Assembly (NCBI RefSeq): GCF_047159865.1
Contig: NZ_AP038804.1
Location: 620,001-684,000, forward strand
Length of the DNA stretch: 64,000 bases
Origin: JAIOSF01 sp047159865
GTDB lineage: Bacteria; Campylobacterota; Campylobacteria; Campylobacterales; Arcobacteraceae
Direction: 5' to 3'
Part shown: positions 33,577-41,815 of the stretch, piece by piece
Layout: every line of letters starts with the position of its first letter
How positions within the stretch are numbered: the stretch's first letter is position 1
The notes under the pieces: generated by a model
Seen by the model: the letters and a program-made list of their open reading frames with translations, nothing else
The model's database searches: none
Told to the model about the DNA's origin: nothing
Program-made: the position numbers and the translations under genes

Positions 33577-34137
33577 ATGATAAATATCCCTTGTATCATC
33601 CTAAGTGGTGGTGCAAGTAAAAGGATGGGTGAAGATAAATCACTCCTCCCTTTTAAAAACTTCAACACTCTTATTGAGTATCAACACAATAAACTTTCAC
33701 AAATATTTTCTACTGTTTATATCTCAAGTAAAACAAATAAGTTTAATTTTGATTGCAAAATCTTATATGATGAATCACAAAAGATTTACTCACCTATGAT
33801 TGCACTTAAATCAATCTTAAAAAATATAAAAGAAGATAAAATATTTATTATAACTGTAGATGTACCTTTTATTGAAAATAAGACCTTTGAAGTTCTTTGT
33901 AAAGAGTCAAATAAATTTGATATAACCTTAGCTAAAGATCAATACAATGTACATAATCTCTGTGGAATCTTTTCAAAAACTTTGCTTCCACTTGTATCAT
34001 CCATGATTAAAAATAATACACATAGAATAAATACACTTTTACAACAAACTACAAATTCACAAGTGATCTTTTTTAAAAATAGTGAACAATTTCTTAATAT
34101 TAATACAAGGTATGAGTATAACAAATTTAAAATATAA
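33577..34137 (+). CDS. mobA: Molybdenum cofactor guanylyltransferase
   Basis: 186 residues with the nucleotidyltransferase motif PCIILSGGASKRMGEDKSLLPFK (LSGG..RMG.DK) and a conserved TVDVPFIEN corresponding to the DxP metal/nucleotide loop. It joins GMP to molybdopterin. The start ATG is one base after the leuC stop, and the longer in-frame extension into leuC is not family-like. moeA is at 52.7 kb. Confidence 0.85.
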   Translation: MINIPCIILSGGASKRMGEDKSLLPFKNFNTLIEYQHNKLSQIFSTVYISSKTNKFNFDCKILYDESQKIYSPMIALKSILKNIKEDKIFIITVDVPFIENKTFEVLCKESNKFDITLAKDQYNVHNLCGIFSKTLLPLVSSMIKNNTHRINTLLQQTTNSQVIFFKNSEQFLNINTRYEYNKFKI

Positions 34138-34245
34138 GTAATCATTATAAATTTTGAATCTCGACTAAATATTAAGGATTATATTATTTGTTTTATGATA
34201 ATCTAGAAAAAATATAAACAACTTACAAATGCTAAAGGAAAAATA

Positions 34246-35745
34246 ATGATTGAAAATAGAGATCTGCAAAAAGACCTACACCAATTAGATAAAATCTTAA
34301 AAGACAAAGGTATCTCAAGAAGAGACGCAATGAAAATGATGGGATTAAGTGGAGCTGCACTTTTTACTGGAGGAACAGAACTTGAAGCTGCAACTGTTGC
34401 TAATGCAAGTGAAGCAAAAGGAAAAATTCTAATTATTGGTGGAGGACTAGCAGGTACTTCTACAGCAGCAAGATTAACAAACAGTTTATCAAATCCTGAT
34501 ATAACAATACTTGAACCAGAACCAAATTCTGTATCTTATCAACCAGGTCAAACTCTTGTAGCTGCTGGATTATGGAAAAAAAATGATTTAATGTATAAAA
34601 GAGATGATTTTGTTCCTAATGGCACAAAATTAATTGCTGAAAAAGCAGTAGAATTCAACCCTGACAACAACACCGTTACAACAGATAAAGGGACAATCAT
34701 ATCTTATGATTATTTAGTAGTATCAACGGGAGTTACACTTGATTATGGTTCAATTAAAGGATTAGAAGAAGTTGGAGAGTTATACTCTGTTGGAAATAAT
34801 ACAGAAGCAGTAAAACTTTTAACTAAAAAAGGGGTTTCTTCAATTTACACAATAGATGGTGCTGAACAAACATGGACTAACTTGCAAGCGTTTATTGAAA
34901 AAGCAAAAAAAGGTCAAAAAGTAAATGGACTATATACTCATCCAAATACACCAATCAAATGTGGTGGTGCTCCTAAGAAAATCATGTATCTTACAAATGC
35001 ACGATTAAATGAAGCTGGAGAACAAGCAAGAGCAAATGCCAATTTACATTTTTATCCTAATGGAAGTACAATGTTTGGAATAAAAGATTATCATGATGCA
35101 ATTGTGAAACAATTTGAAGCTAGAAATATGAACTATTCTTATAAACACAACTTAGTTGAGATAAAAGATGGTATAGCTGTTTTTGATGACCACAGCAAAT
35201 TTAATGAAGTTTATGATGAAGACCTCGAAGAAAATGTAAAAGAGACTATTCATACAATGGTTGAGAAAGAGTTTGATTTTATTCATGTAACACCGCCAAT
35301 GAAAGCACCAACAGAGATTGCAAAGTCACCAATAGGTTCAAAAAAAGGATGGGTACCTGTAAATAAAGAAACTCTACAACATGTTAAGTACCCAAATATA
35401 TTTGCACTGGGTGATATTGCAGCTGTTCCTATGGGTAAAACAGGTGGTAGTGTAAGAAAACAGTATAAAGTAGTAGTAAACAATATCATCTCAATGATGG
35501 AAAAAGGTGAAATACCTAAAACAAATGCTAAATATGATGGATATACAGTATGTCCATTGATTACTGATATTGGAACAGTAATGTTAGCAGAGTTTAACTG
35601 GGCCTCAAAAGAATTGAAAAGTGGTAAAAATGCTGCATCTATATCTTTACTTGACCCAACAAAAGAGAGATATATTTGGTGGCTATTAAAAGTTTATTTA
35701 CTAAAACCAATGACAGTTTACGGTATGCTTTCAGGTAAAGCATAA
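34246..35745 (+). CDS. Sulfide:quinone oxidoreductase / flavocytochrome c-type flavoprotein
   Basis: 499 residues. An N-terminal twin-arginine-like segment (ISRRDAMKMMGLSGAALF, about 23-40) suggests export. An FAD-binding GGGLAG (65-70), SYDYLVVSTG (153-162) and a second FAD motif NIFALGDIAAVPMGKTGG (384-401) place it in the SQR/FCSD family. Only two cysteines are visible, Cys239 (TPIKCGGAPKK) and Cys436 (YTVCPLI), which match the two redox cysteines of SQR. The C-terminus (WWLLKVYLLKP) probably anchors it to the membrane. It likely oxidises sulfide and reduces quinone. AAAGGA is 6 bases before the ATG. Confidence 0.82.
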   Translation: MIENRDLQKDLHQLDKILKDKGISRRDAMKMMGLSGAALFTGGTELEAATVANASEAKGKILIIGGGLAGTSTAARLTNSLSNPDITILEPEPNSVSYQPGQTLVAAGLWKKNDLMYKRDDFVPNGTKLIAEKAVEFNPDNNTVTTDKGTIISYDYLVVSTGVTLDYGSIKGLEEVGELYSVGNNTEAVKLLTKKGVSSIYTIDGAEQTWTNLQAFIEKAKKGQKVNGLYTHPNTPIKCGGAPKKIMYLTNARLNEAGEQARANANLHFYPNGSTMFGIKDYHDAIVKQFEARNMNYSYKHNLVEIKDGIAVFDDHSKFNEVYDEDLEENVKETIHTMVEKEFDFIHVTPPMKAPTEIAKSPIGSKKGWVPVNKETLQHVKYPNIFALGDIAAVPMGKTGGSVRKQYKVVVNNIISMMEKGEIPKTNAKYDGYTVCPLITDIGTVMLAEFNWASKELKSGKNAASISLLDPTKERYIWWLLKVYLLKPMTVYGMLSGKA

Positions 35746-35758
35746 ATAAATAGATTTC

Positions 35759-35787
35759 AAAAGCCTAAATTTTAAAATTTAGGCTTT
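35759..35787 (+). terminator. Intrinsic terminator
   Basis: AAAGCCTAAATTTTAAAATTTAGGCTTT is a nearly perfect palindrome followed by a T-run, between the SQR gene and the small membrane protein. Confidence 0.85.
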
Positions 35788-35812
35788 TTTATTATTTCTT
35801 ATTGGGGAAAAT

Positions 35813-36034
35813 ATGAAAAAAGAGATAGGAATTTTTATAGGTTTATTTTTATTTTTAAGTATTGGTATGCATTTTGAACAATGGATAGATCATCCAATAG
35901 AACATCTTCTAAATTTACAATCAGGAGGAGCTTTTGGTTTACCTGGCATTATCCATCCTTTTGTTTTTACATTAGTACTTTATATATTTGTGGGTATTCC
36001 AAGAGTTTTAGGAAAACTATTTTCACGCAAATAA
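35813..36034 (+). CDS. Small two-helix membrane protein
   Basis: 73 residues. A first helix at residues 5-20 (IGIFIGLFLFLSIGMHF), a His/Gln-containing loop (FEQWIDHPIEHLLNL) and a second helix at about 47-63 (PFVFTLVLYIFVGIPRVLG). GGGGAAA precedes the ATG. It follows the SQR gene but a strong terminator separates them. No known family; His residues in the loop might bind metal or quinone, which is speculation. Confidence 0.6.
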   Translation: MKKEIGIFIGLFLFLSIGMHFEQWIDHPIEHLLNLQSGGAFGLPGIIHPFVFTLVLYIFVGIPRVLGKLFSRK

Positions 36035-36040
36035 AACTAC

Positions 36041-36076
36041 TATAAATTAAATAGCCTTAACTATATTTAATTTATA
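36041..36076. terminator. Convergent hairpin overlapping coaE 3-prime end
   Basis: A 13-bp stem TATAAATTAAATA / TATTTAATTTATA with a 10-base loop between two convergent genes. Confidence 0.45.
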
Positions 36077-36666
36077 AGTATATTTTTTATCCGTTCCACT
36101 TCATTTTGAAGATGTTTTAAATCTTTTGTATTATCAATCACATAAGTTGCTAACTTCTTTTTTTCATCTATATCCAACTGGTTGTTGATACGAGTTAGTG
36201 CTTCCTCTTTTGTAGAATTATCCCGCTTCATTAATCTTTCGATCTGCATCTCTTTGGGTATATACACTACAATAGACTTTTTAATATTATAGTGTTGTCG
36301 TTCAAAAAATAATGGAATATCAATTAAATAAGGTTTTTTTTGCGATTCAAATACTGCTGCTTCTTTTATAATCTCATCTTTTATTAACGGATGAATAAAA
36401 TTTTCTAGTTTTGTTTTCTCTTCAACATTACTAAAAATAAGTGTTCCCAACTTTTTTCTTAAAACTTTTTTATTTTCTATATATTCAGTTCCAAATAACT
36501 TTCCAATATCTTCATAATAGATATCTAGTAATTTATGTGCTATTTTATCAGCATCAATAGTTAAAAAGCCATGAAGCATAAATAGGGATGCAACAGTACT
36601 CTTACCTGTTGCTATCCCACCTGTTAATACTATTGCATGTTGAAATGCGTTATTATCGTTTTGCAA
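36067..36666 (-). CDS. coaE: Dephospho-CoA kinase
   Basis: 199 residues with the P-loop LTGGIATGKSTVASLF (16-28), IDADKIAHKLLD and PYLIDIPLFFE (conserved CoaE segment). It completes CoA synthesis. The start appears to be TTG at 36666, inside the end of the upstream gene (14-base overlap); no closer ATG is in frame. Confidence 0.9.
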   Translation of the reverse strand: MQNDNNAFQHAIVLTGGIATGKSTVASLFMLHGFLTIDADKIAHKLLDIYYEDIGKLFGTEYIENKKVLRKKLGTLIFSNVEEKTKLENFIHPLIKDEIIKEAAVFESQKKPYLIDIPLFFERQHYNIKKSIVVYIPKEMQIERLMKRDNSTKEEALTRINNQLDIDEKKKLATYVIDNTKDLKHLQNEVERIKNILIN

Positions 36667-37201
36667 TACCAGTTATCGCTTTTGTGATATATGTTGGGTG
36701 TATAAATGAAGAGTTTTGTAATTCTGTATTATAATAATTGCACCCCTCTAATAGATCAGAAACCTGAAGTACTATCTCCGCTTGAGGGTGATATTTTTTA
36801 GAAGCAAATATAAGTGTATTGTGTCCGAAACTATATGGCATACAAATCCAAAAATTTTTACCTACAGTTTCTATCTCTTTTTTTGATATTTCTAAATCTT
36901 TTGAAAGTCTAGAAGCTTTTGTTACAAAAATACCTTTTTTAGGCTCTATGCATCTCTCTACATTTGCCATCTCTAACTCTGTTGGTATATCTTTGTTATA
37001 TAGAATAATATCAAATTGACCTTCTAAATTTAATTCGTCTGTATAAGTAATATCTTTACATTCATGTTTTGCCAGTTCCATTTTGAAATCTTCAGACACT
37101 TCACCTACTACTAAAATTTTATTGATCTCCTTATGTGAACATATTGGTACATGTACCATCATCTCATCATACGCGAAGTTTTTGCTATCAGTACTTGCCA
37201 T
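36653..37201 (-). CDS. Degenerate spermidine-synthase-like protein
   Basis: 182 residues. FAYDEMMVHVPICSHKEINKILVVGE is recognisable as the spermidine synthase segment (Y-x-E-M-x-V-H-x-P), but the usual GGGDGG S-adenosylmethionine loop is replaced by VGEVSEDF and the catalytic Asp region is not obvious. The C-terminal IHPTYITKAITGIAKR is SpeE-like. The protein is about 100 residues shorter than SpeE, so aminopropyl transfer is doubtful. It overlaps coaE. Confidence 0.65.
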   Translation of the reverse strand: MASTDSKNFAYDEMMVHVPICSHKEINKILVVGEVSEDFKMELAKHECKDITYTDELNLEGQFDIILYNKDIPTELEMANVERCIEPKKGIFVTKASRLSKDLEISKKEIETVGKNFWICMPYSFGHNTLIFASKKYHPQAEIVLQVSDLLEGCNYYNTELQNSSFIHPTYITKAITGIAKR

Positions 37202-37285
37202 TTATAAGCCTTTTAAATTATTTTTAGGTATAATACCAAAAAATAGTTAAATGCAAATAACTTGTAAAAATTAAAGAGGAAAATT

Positions 37286-37495
37286 ATGAATACAATCGAA
37301 AAAATACGAAATTTTTGTAGCCCATTTAGAATTGTAATAGGTCTTATGGCTATTATTATTGGATATTTATTAAGTGATGGAACACTAAGTTGGTCATGGT
37401 GGTATTTAGGTGTTATCCCACTTATTGCTGGATTATCTAATTTTTGTCCTCTTTGCATGATAACAAAAAAATGTGATATAGGAAGTAAAAGATGA
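37286..37495 (+). CDS. DUF2892-type small membrane protein
   Basis: 69 residues: two helices around 14-29 (FRIVIGLMAIIIGYLL) and 34-53 (LSWSWWYLGVIPLIAGLSNF) with a cysteine pair FCPLCMITKKC typical of DUF2892/YgaP-like membrane domains. The stop overlaps the purM start (ATGA), indicating coupling. Confidence 0.8.
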   Translation: MNTIEKIRNFCSPFRIVIGLMAIIIGYLLSDGTLSWSWWYLGVIPLIAGLSNFCPLCMITKKCDIGSKR

Positions 37496-38487
37496 GTACA
37501 ATTTCATACAAAGACGCTGGTGTAGATATAGATGCTGGTAACAGTTTCGTAGAAAATATTAAGCCATATGTAAAGTCAACAAAAATTCCAGGTGTTTTAG
37601 GTGGAATAGGTTCTTTTGCTGGTGCATTTGAATTACCAGAAGGTTATAAAAAACCAGTTATTTTAGCTGGGACTGATGGTGTTGGTACAAAATTAAAACT
37701 TGCTATCGATTCTGGAAAATTTGATACTGTTGGTATCGATTTAGTTGCTATGTGTTCAAATGATTTAATTTGTAATTTTGGTGAGCCGTTATTTTTCTTA
37801 GATTACTATGCTACTGCTAAACTTGAAGTAGAAGAAGCTTCTGCTGTTGTAAAAGGTATCGCTGAGGGTTGTATTCGATCTGAGTGTGCATTAATCGGTG
37901 GGGAAACTGCCGAGATGCCTGGTATGTATAAAGAGGGTGACTTCGACTTAGCTGGTTTTTGTGTAGGAATTGCAGAAAAAGATGAAATGGATAGAGTTTC
38001 AAAAGTTGAAGCTGGTGATGTTTTAATCGCTCTTCCAAGTTCAGGTATTCACTCAAATGGTTTCTCTTTGGTACGAAAACTATTACTTGATAAATTAGGT
38101 ATGAAATTTGAAGATGACTTTAACGGTCGAACTTTAATAGACACACTTTTAGAGCCAACAAGAATCTATGTAAAAGATTTTAAAGCTTGTAAAGAAAATA
38201 TCAACGCTTTAGCACATATCACGGGTGGCGGTATCGTTGAAAATTTACCTAGAGTTTTACCTGATAACTTAAGAGCTATTGTAAAAAGAGATCAAGTACA
38301 AGTTCTTCCTATTTTTGAGCTTATGGGTCAACATGTAGAAGAAGCTGAAATGTTCAGAGCATTTAACATGGGTGTAGGTATGATTTTTGTAGCTAACGCT
38401 TCACAAGTAGATACTATTCTTTCTAAAACTGATGGTTATGTTATCGGTGAGATAGTTGAGGGTGAAAAAGGTTGTGATATAGTTTAA
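37492..38487 (+). CDS. purM: Phosphoribosylformylglycinamidine cyclo-ligase (AIR synthetase)
   Basis: 331 residues. LAGTDGVGTKLKLA, VDLVAMCSNDLI-like (GIDLVAMCSNDLICNFGEP) and ALIGGETAEMPGMY, plus GIHSNGFSLVRK and AHITGGGIVENLPR, are all PurM motifs. It closes the imidazole ring in purine synthesis. purE (47.3 kb) belongs to the same pathway. Confidence 0.97.
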   Translation: MSTISYKDAGVDIDAGNSFVENIKPYVKSTKIPGVLGGIGSFAGAFELPEGYKKPVILAGTDGVGTKLKLAIDSGKFDTVGIDLVAMCSNDLICNFGEPLFFLDYYATAKLEVEEASAVVKGIAEGCIRSECALIGGETAEMPGMYKEGDFDLAGFCVGIAEKDEMDRVSKVEAGDVLIALPSSGIHSNGFSLVRKLLLDKLGMKFEDDFNGRTLIDTLLEPTRIYVKDFKACKENINALAHITGGGIVENLPRVLPDNLRAIVKRDQVQVLPIFELMGQHVEEAEMFRAFNMGVGMIFVANASQVDTILSKTDGYVIGEIVEGEKGCDIV

Positions 38488-38505
38488 TTTCTATTATCAC
38501 TAATA

Positions 38506-38539
38506 AAAAAAGGGGAAAGGTAAAACTTTCCCCCTTTTT
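38506..38539. terminator. Bidirectional intrinsic terminator
   Basis: GGGGAAAG / CTTTCCCC stem, 6-base loop, A-run before and T-run after, between purM and the convergent ABM gene. Confidence 0.9.
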
Positions 38540-38554
38540 ATTTCATAAGTAATA

Positions 38555-38842
38555 CTATCCAAGAATATCTAACTCTTCTGTATACTTATCTTCACAATAT
38601 GGCTCGAAGCTTGATTTATATACTGCATAGTGTTCTGTAGCTTTGTGTCCATCTAATGCTTTTTCATCTGCCCAAGATTCTACTGCGTAAAATTTTCTTT
38701 TATTTTCTTTACATTGAAAGATATCATAAAAAATAATACCTGGTTCTTTTTTTGAAGGTTCTACCATAGCTGTTAAAAGCTCTTTCATCTTCTCTTCACA
38801 ACCCTCTTTTGCTATAAATGTTACTCTTTTTGTTATTGTCAT
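38555..38842 (-). CDS. ABM-domain protein, possible LsrG-like isomerase or YgiN-like monooxygenase
   Basis: 95 residues with the antibiotic-biosynthesis-monooxygenase fold: TFIAKEGCEEKMKELLTAM, EPGIIFYDIFQ, KFYAVESWADEKALDGHKATEHYAVYKS. The Trp and His positions of the family are present. LsrG, the AI-2-phosphate isomerase, is also an ABM protein of about this size. Here the gene is 48 bases downstream of lsrK on the same strand, so an LsrG-like role is plausible but unproven; YgiN-type quinol monooxygenase is the alternative. Confidence 0.75.
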   Translation of the reverse strand: MTITKRVTFIAKEGCEEKMKELLTAMVEPSKKEPGIIFYDIFQCKENKRKFYAVESWADEKALDGHKATEHYAVYKSSFEPYCEDKYTEELDILG

Positions 38843-38890
38843 ATTTTATCCTTCTATTTTATATTTGTATTTTATCGAATTTATTTTAAA

Positions 38891-40444
38891 CTACAGACCA
38901 GGTGCTTTCCACATTGATTTAGTTGTACCATCATCTACTAATTTTAGTTGTTTGTCATAAGCTTTTTGCCAAATCTCTTTTATACTTTTATACAGTTCAT
39001 AGTTCTTCTTATTTGGAGTATATTCTTTATCCCAAGTCACGAGTTCTTTTGATGCAGATCTTAAGTCTTTATAGATTCCTGCTCCCACTCCAGCAGCCAT
39101 AGCAGCACCCAATGCTGTAGCTTCTGTTACATTTGGAATTTTAACAACACATCCAGTTACATCTGCTAGGATTTGGCACCAAAGTTTTCCCTTACTTGCT
39201 CCACCTGCAAATACTATTTGTTTTGTTTTGATACCACTAAAAGATTCTATTTTTTTAAGATTTATGTCACTTACTATACATGCATTTTCTTGTAAAGATC
39301 GAAACATACTTGCTTTATTACAAATGGCAGAATCAATACTGAGATTTAAAAAACTTGGACTTGCATGATACCATTTTCCATACTTCATGCTATCACTAAA
39401 GATAGGGATAATTCCGTGTGAACCCACAGGCACTTTACTAGCTTTTTCCTCAAGTAGTTCATAAACATCAATACCTTTTTGTTTAGCTTCAAGTTTTTCC
39501 ATATCACAAAAAGTATCTCGAAACCATCTCATCACAAGTCCAGAAAAAAATGTGATTCCTTCGGCTTGAGATTGAGCAGGAATAACATGAGGATTTACCC
39601 GTATACTCATATCTTTTGGAGGTTTAGTTGCACTTGATATATTTGCAACTTGTTGCCAAAATGAACCGCCCAAAATAGCAACATCACCCAATTCAACCAC
39701 ACCAAGTCCAGCTGAACCCAACTGCACATCACCACCACCCATAACAACTAATGTAGATGAATCTAATCCAACTTTACTATTTGTTACATGACCTATTACT
39801 TCACCCACATCATAAGTTCTAGGAAAAATATCATCTTTAATCCCAACTTTTTTTGCCATAGAACTCATCCAATCTCGCTTATCTAAGGAAAATATTCCCG
39901 AAGTACCTGCATTACTTGGATCATTTGCAATCACACCACTTAATTTGTATAATATCCAATCACTTATCATCGATATAGATGACACTTTTTCATAAACTTT
40001 TGGTCTATTATTTTTCAACCATAAAATTCGTGGAAGTGCTCCCAATGCAAAAGTTTGCCCTGAAATTTTATAAAACTCATCTTCAATATTCGGAAACTTT
40101 TCTTTTAAATACTTTACCTCATTATTCGCTCTTGCATCTACATTGGCTACTGCAAAAAGTTCATTTCCCTCTTTATCATAAAGTACTATACCTTCACGCA
40201 TACTAGTTGCACTAACACTTAATATATCTTTTGAATTTATATTTGCTTGTTTAGTCACATCAAGTATAGCATTTTGAGTTATTTCCCAATTCATATTCCA
40301 ATCAAAACTCATAGAATTTTCTACACCCTCTTCTTCTAAGTGTATCCATTCATTTTGTGAAATAGCTATTTGATTGCCTTTTGTATCAAATAGTATAACT
40401 CTTAAACTTCCTGTACCAGCATCAATAGCCATTAAATATTTCAT
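38891..40444 (-). CDS. lsrK: Autoinducer-2 kinase LsrK homologue
   Basis: 517 residues of the FGGY kinase family, start MKYLMAIDAGTGSLRVILFD. Compared with my memory of E. coli LsrK, many stretches agree: VSATSMREGIVLY, AVANVDARA, MISDWILYKLSG, DPSNAGTSG, GGGDVQLG, GGSFWQQV, RVNPHVIP, MRWFRDTFC, FAGGASKGKLWCQILADV, and the exact end SMWKAPGL. The agreement covers the full length, better than for glycerol, xylulose or rhamnulose kinases. LsrK phosphorylates the quorum signal AI-2. No lsrACDB transporter or lsrR is nearby. The ATG at 40444 is preferred over an upstream extension without kinase homology. Confidence 0.85.
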   Translation of the reverse strand: MKYLMAIDAGTGSLRVILFDTKGNQIAISQNEWIHLEEEGVENSMSFDWNMNWEITQNAILDVTKQANINSKDILSVSATSMREGIVLYDKEGNELFAVANVDARANNEVKYLKEKFPNIEDEFYKISGQTFALGALPRILWLKNNRPKVYEKVSSISMISDWILYKLSGVIANDPSNAGTSGIFSLDKRDWMSSMAKKVGIKDDIFPRTYDVGEVIGHVTNSKVGLDSSTLVVMGGGDVQLGSAGLGVVELGDVAILGGSFWQQVANISSATKPPKDMSIRVNPHVIPAQSQAEGITFFSGLVMRWFRDTFCDMEKLEAKQKGIDVYELLEEKASKVPVGSHGIIPIFSDSMKYGKWYHASPSFLNLSIDSAICNKASMFRSLQENACIVSDINLKKIESFSGIKTKQIVFAGGASKGKLWCQILADVTGCVVKIPNVTEATALGAAMAAGVGAGIYKDLRSASKELVTWDKEYTPNKKNYELYKSIKEIWQKAYDKQLKLVDDGTTKSMWKAPGL

Positions 40445-40650
40445 CTCTATCCTTTTTTGATATAAAAGTATACCAAAATAAATCATTAACATATAGATTA
40501 TTCAAACGATTTATTTTTTATATTCAACTTCAATTTTGTTACTTTTATACTCATATTTAAATGTTTAGTCCACTTTTTAAATGATTTTGTGAGTAAAATT
40601 GCAACATTTCATATATCATCTATATATAATTTATTTTGAAAGGATTATTA

Positions 40651-41763
40651 ATGGATAAGTTTTTATACTTAACAGATCAAAATGAAAATACCGAACATAG
40701 TTTTATAGGTCCTTTATTTGAAAAATATTTAGGGAAACATCTTGAAGTTGATATTATGTATTTTTCAAAAACAAGTGATAAGTTTGAGATAAAAAATAAA
40801 AATCATTTTATAATGCCATTGAAACATAAACATGACATCATAAATGAATTAGATAGAAATAAAATATATATTGGAAAATATAAATATGTATTTGTAAGAA
40901 ATCATACAGCAATACTCAAAGAAGTTATAAATGTAAAACATGAGTACAATTTCATTTTAGGATATAGACTCTCCTTTCCAAAAAGAATTGCAAAACTTCA
41001 AAAAGATGAAGCAAACAATAAAAAAAGTTTTTTTGATGTTATTAGCAATAAAGTTAAAACTTTTTCAGAAGCAAACTTGATAAATCAATGTGATATATTT
41101 TTACCTACATCAAGACAGATGAGAGATGACTATTTAAAAAGTGTTAAAACTCGTACATTTATTATCCCCTCTGCAATAGATCCTGAAGTTTTACATGAAA
41201 ATATTCAACATGATGGAATAGAAAAAAGATTTTTCTACGCAGGGACTTTAGACAAACTACGAGAATTTGAAACAATACTTGAAGCTTTTTGTTTGGTTGA
41301 TCCTACACAATTTAAACTAATGATATCTACAAAAGATCCTGAATACGCACAAACAATGATTGAAAAGTATCCTGATATCAAAGAAAATATTGAACTTTAT
41401 AATGCTAATAATAAAGCACAACTTTTAGACCTCATAGCTAAAGCTGATGTAGGTTTGGCGTCTTTACCTGATATTGTTCTTTTTAATAGTTCTACACCAA
41501 TGAAAGTTCTTGATTATTATTCATCGGCAGTTCCATGTCTTATGACAAAAAATGAAAATAATGCATCGATTTTTGAAGATAATTATTCTGCTTGGATGTG
41601 TGAATTTGATAAAAATGCTATCAAAGATAAAATTGAAGAGATTGTATCATTATCAAAAGAGGAGGTTTCTAAAGTTGGTATTCAAGGTCAAAATAGATTA
41701 TTAGATATCAGAAATTATAAACGAATTGCTGATGATTTAGTACATCAACTAAATATATTATAG
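40651..41763 (+). CDS. Glycosyltransferase, GT-B fold, family 4-like
   Basis: 370 residues. The C-terminal half has the nucleotide-sugar domain: KRFFYAGTLDKLREFETILEAF, IELYNANNKAQLLDLIAKADVGLASLPD and the STPMKVLDYYSSAVPCL segment with the conserved KxxxYxxxG/AxP pattern. The N-terminal half is lysine-rich and less typical. No transmembrane segment. Acceptor unknown; surface polysaccharide or LOS is likely. AAAGGA is 6 bases before the ATG. It is divergent from lsrK and convergent with the aldolase. Confidence 0.8.
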   Translation: MDKFLYLTDQNENTEHSFIGPLFEKYLGKHLEVDIMYFSKTSDKFEIKNKNHFIMPLKHKHDIINELDRNKIYIGKYKYVFVRNHTAILKEVINVKHEYNFILGYRLSFPKRIAKLQKDEANNKKSFFDVISNKVKTFSEANLINQCDIFLPTSRQMRDDYLKSVKTRTFIIPSAIDPEVLHENIQHDGIEKRFFYAGTLDKLREFETILEAFCLVDPTQFKLMISTKDPEYAQTMIEKYPDIKENIELYNANNKAQLLDLIAKADVGLASLPDIVLFNSSTPMKVLDYYSSAVPCLMTKNENNASIFEDNYSAWMCEFDKNAIKDKIEEIVSLSKEEVSKVGIQGQNRLLDIRNYKRIADDLVHQLNIL

Positions 41764-41774
41764 ATTATCTTTTT

Positions 41775-41795
41775 CTTCCTAGAGATTCTAGGAAG
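41775..41795. terminator. Short hairpin between convergent genes
   Basis: A perfect 9-bp stem CTTCCTAGA / TCTAGGAAG with a 3-base loop between the glycosyltransferase and aldolase stops; no proper T-tract downstream on either strand. Confidence 0.45.
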
Positions 41796-41815
41796 GGTAT
41801 AGATTTTAAATCACT

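Noticed and set aside
36653..36666. coaE overlap with the spermidine-synthase-like gene as a frameshift or fusion
   Set aside because: Both frames are complete; a 14-base overlap with TTG start is a normal coupled arrangement.
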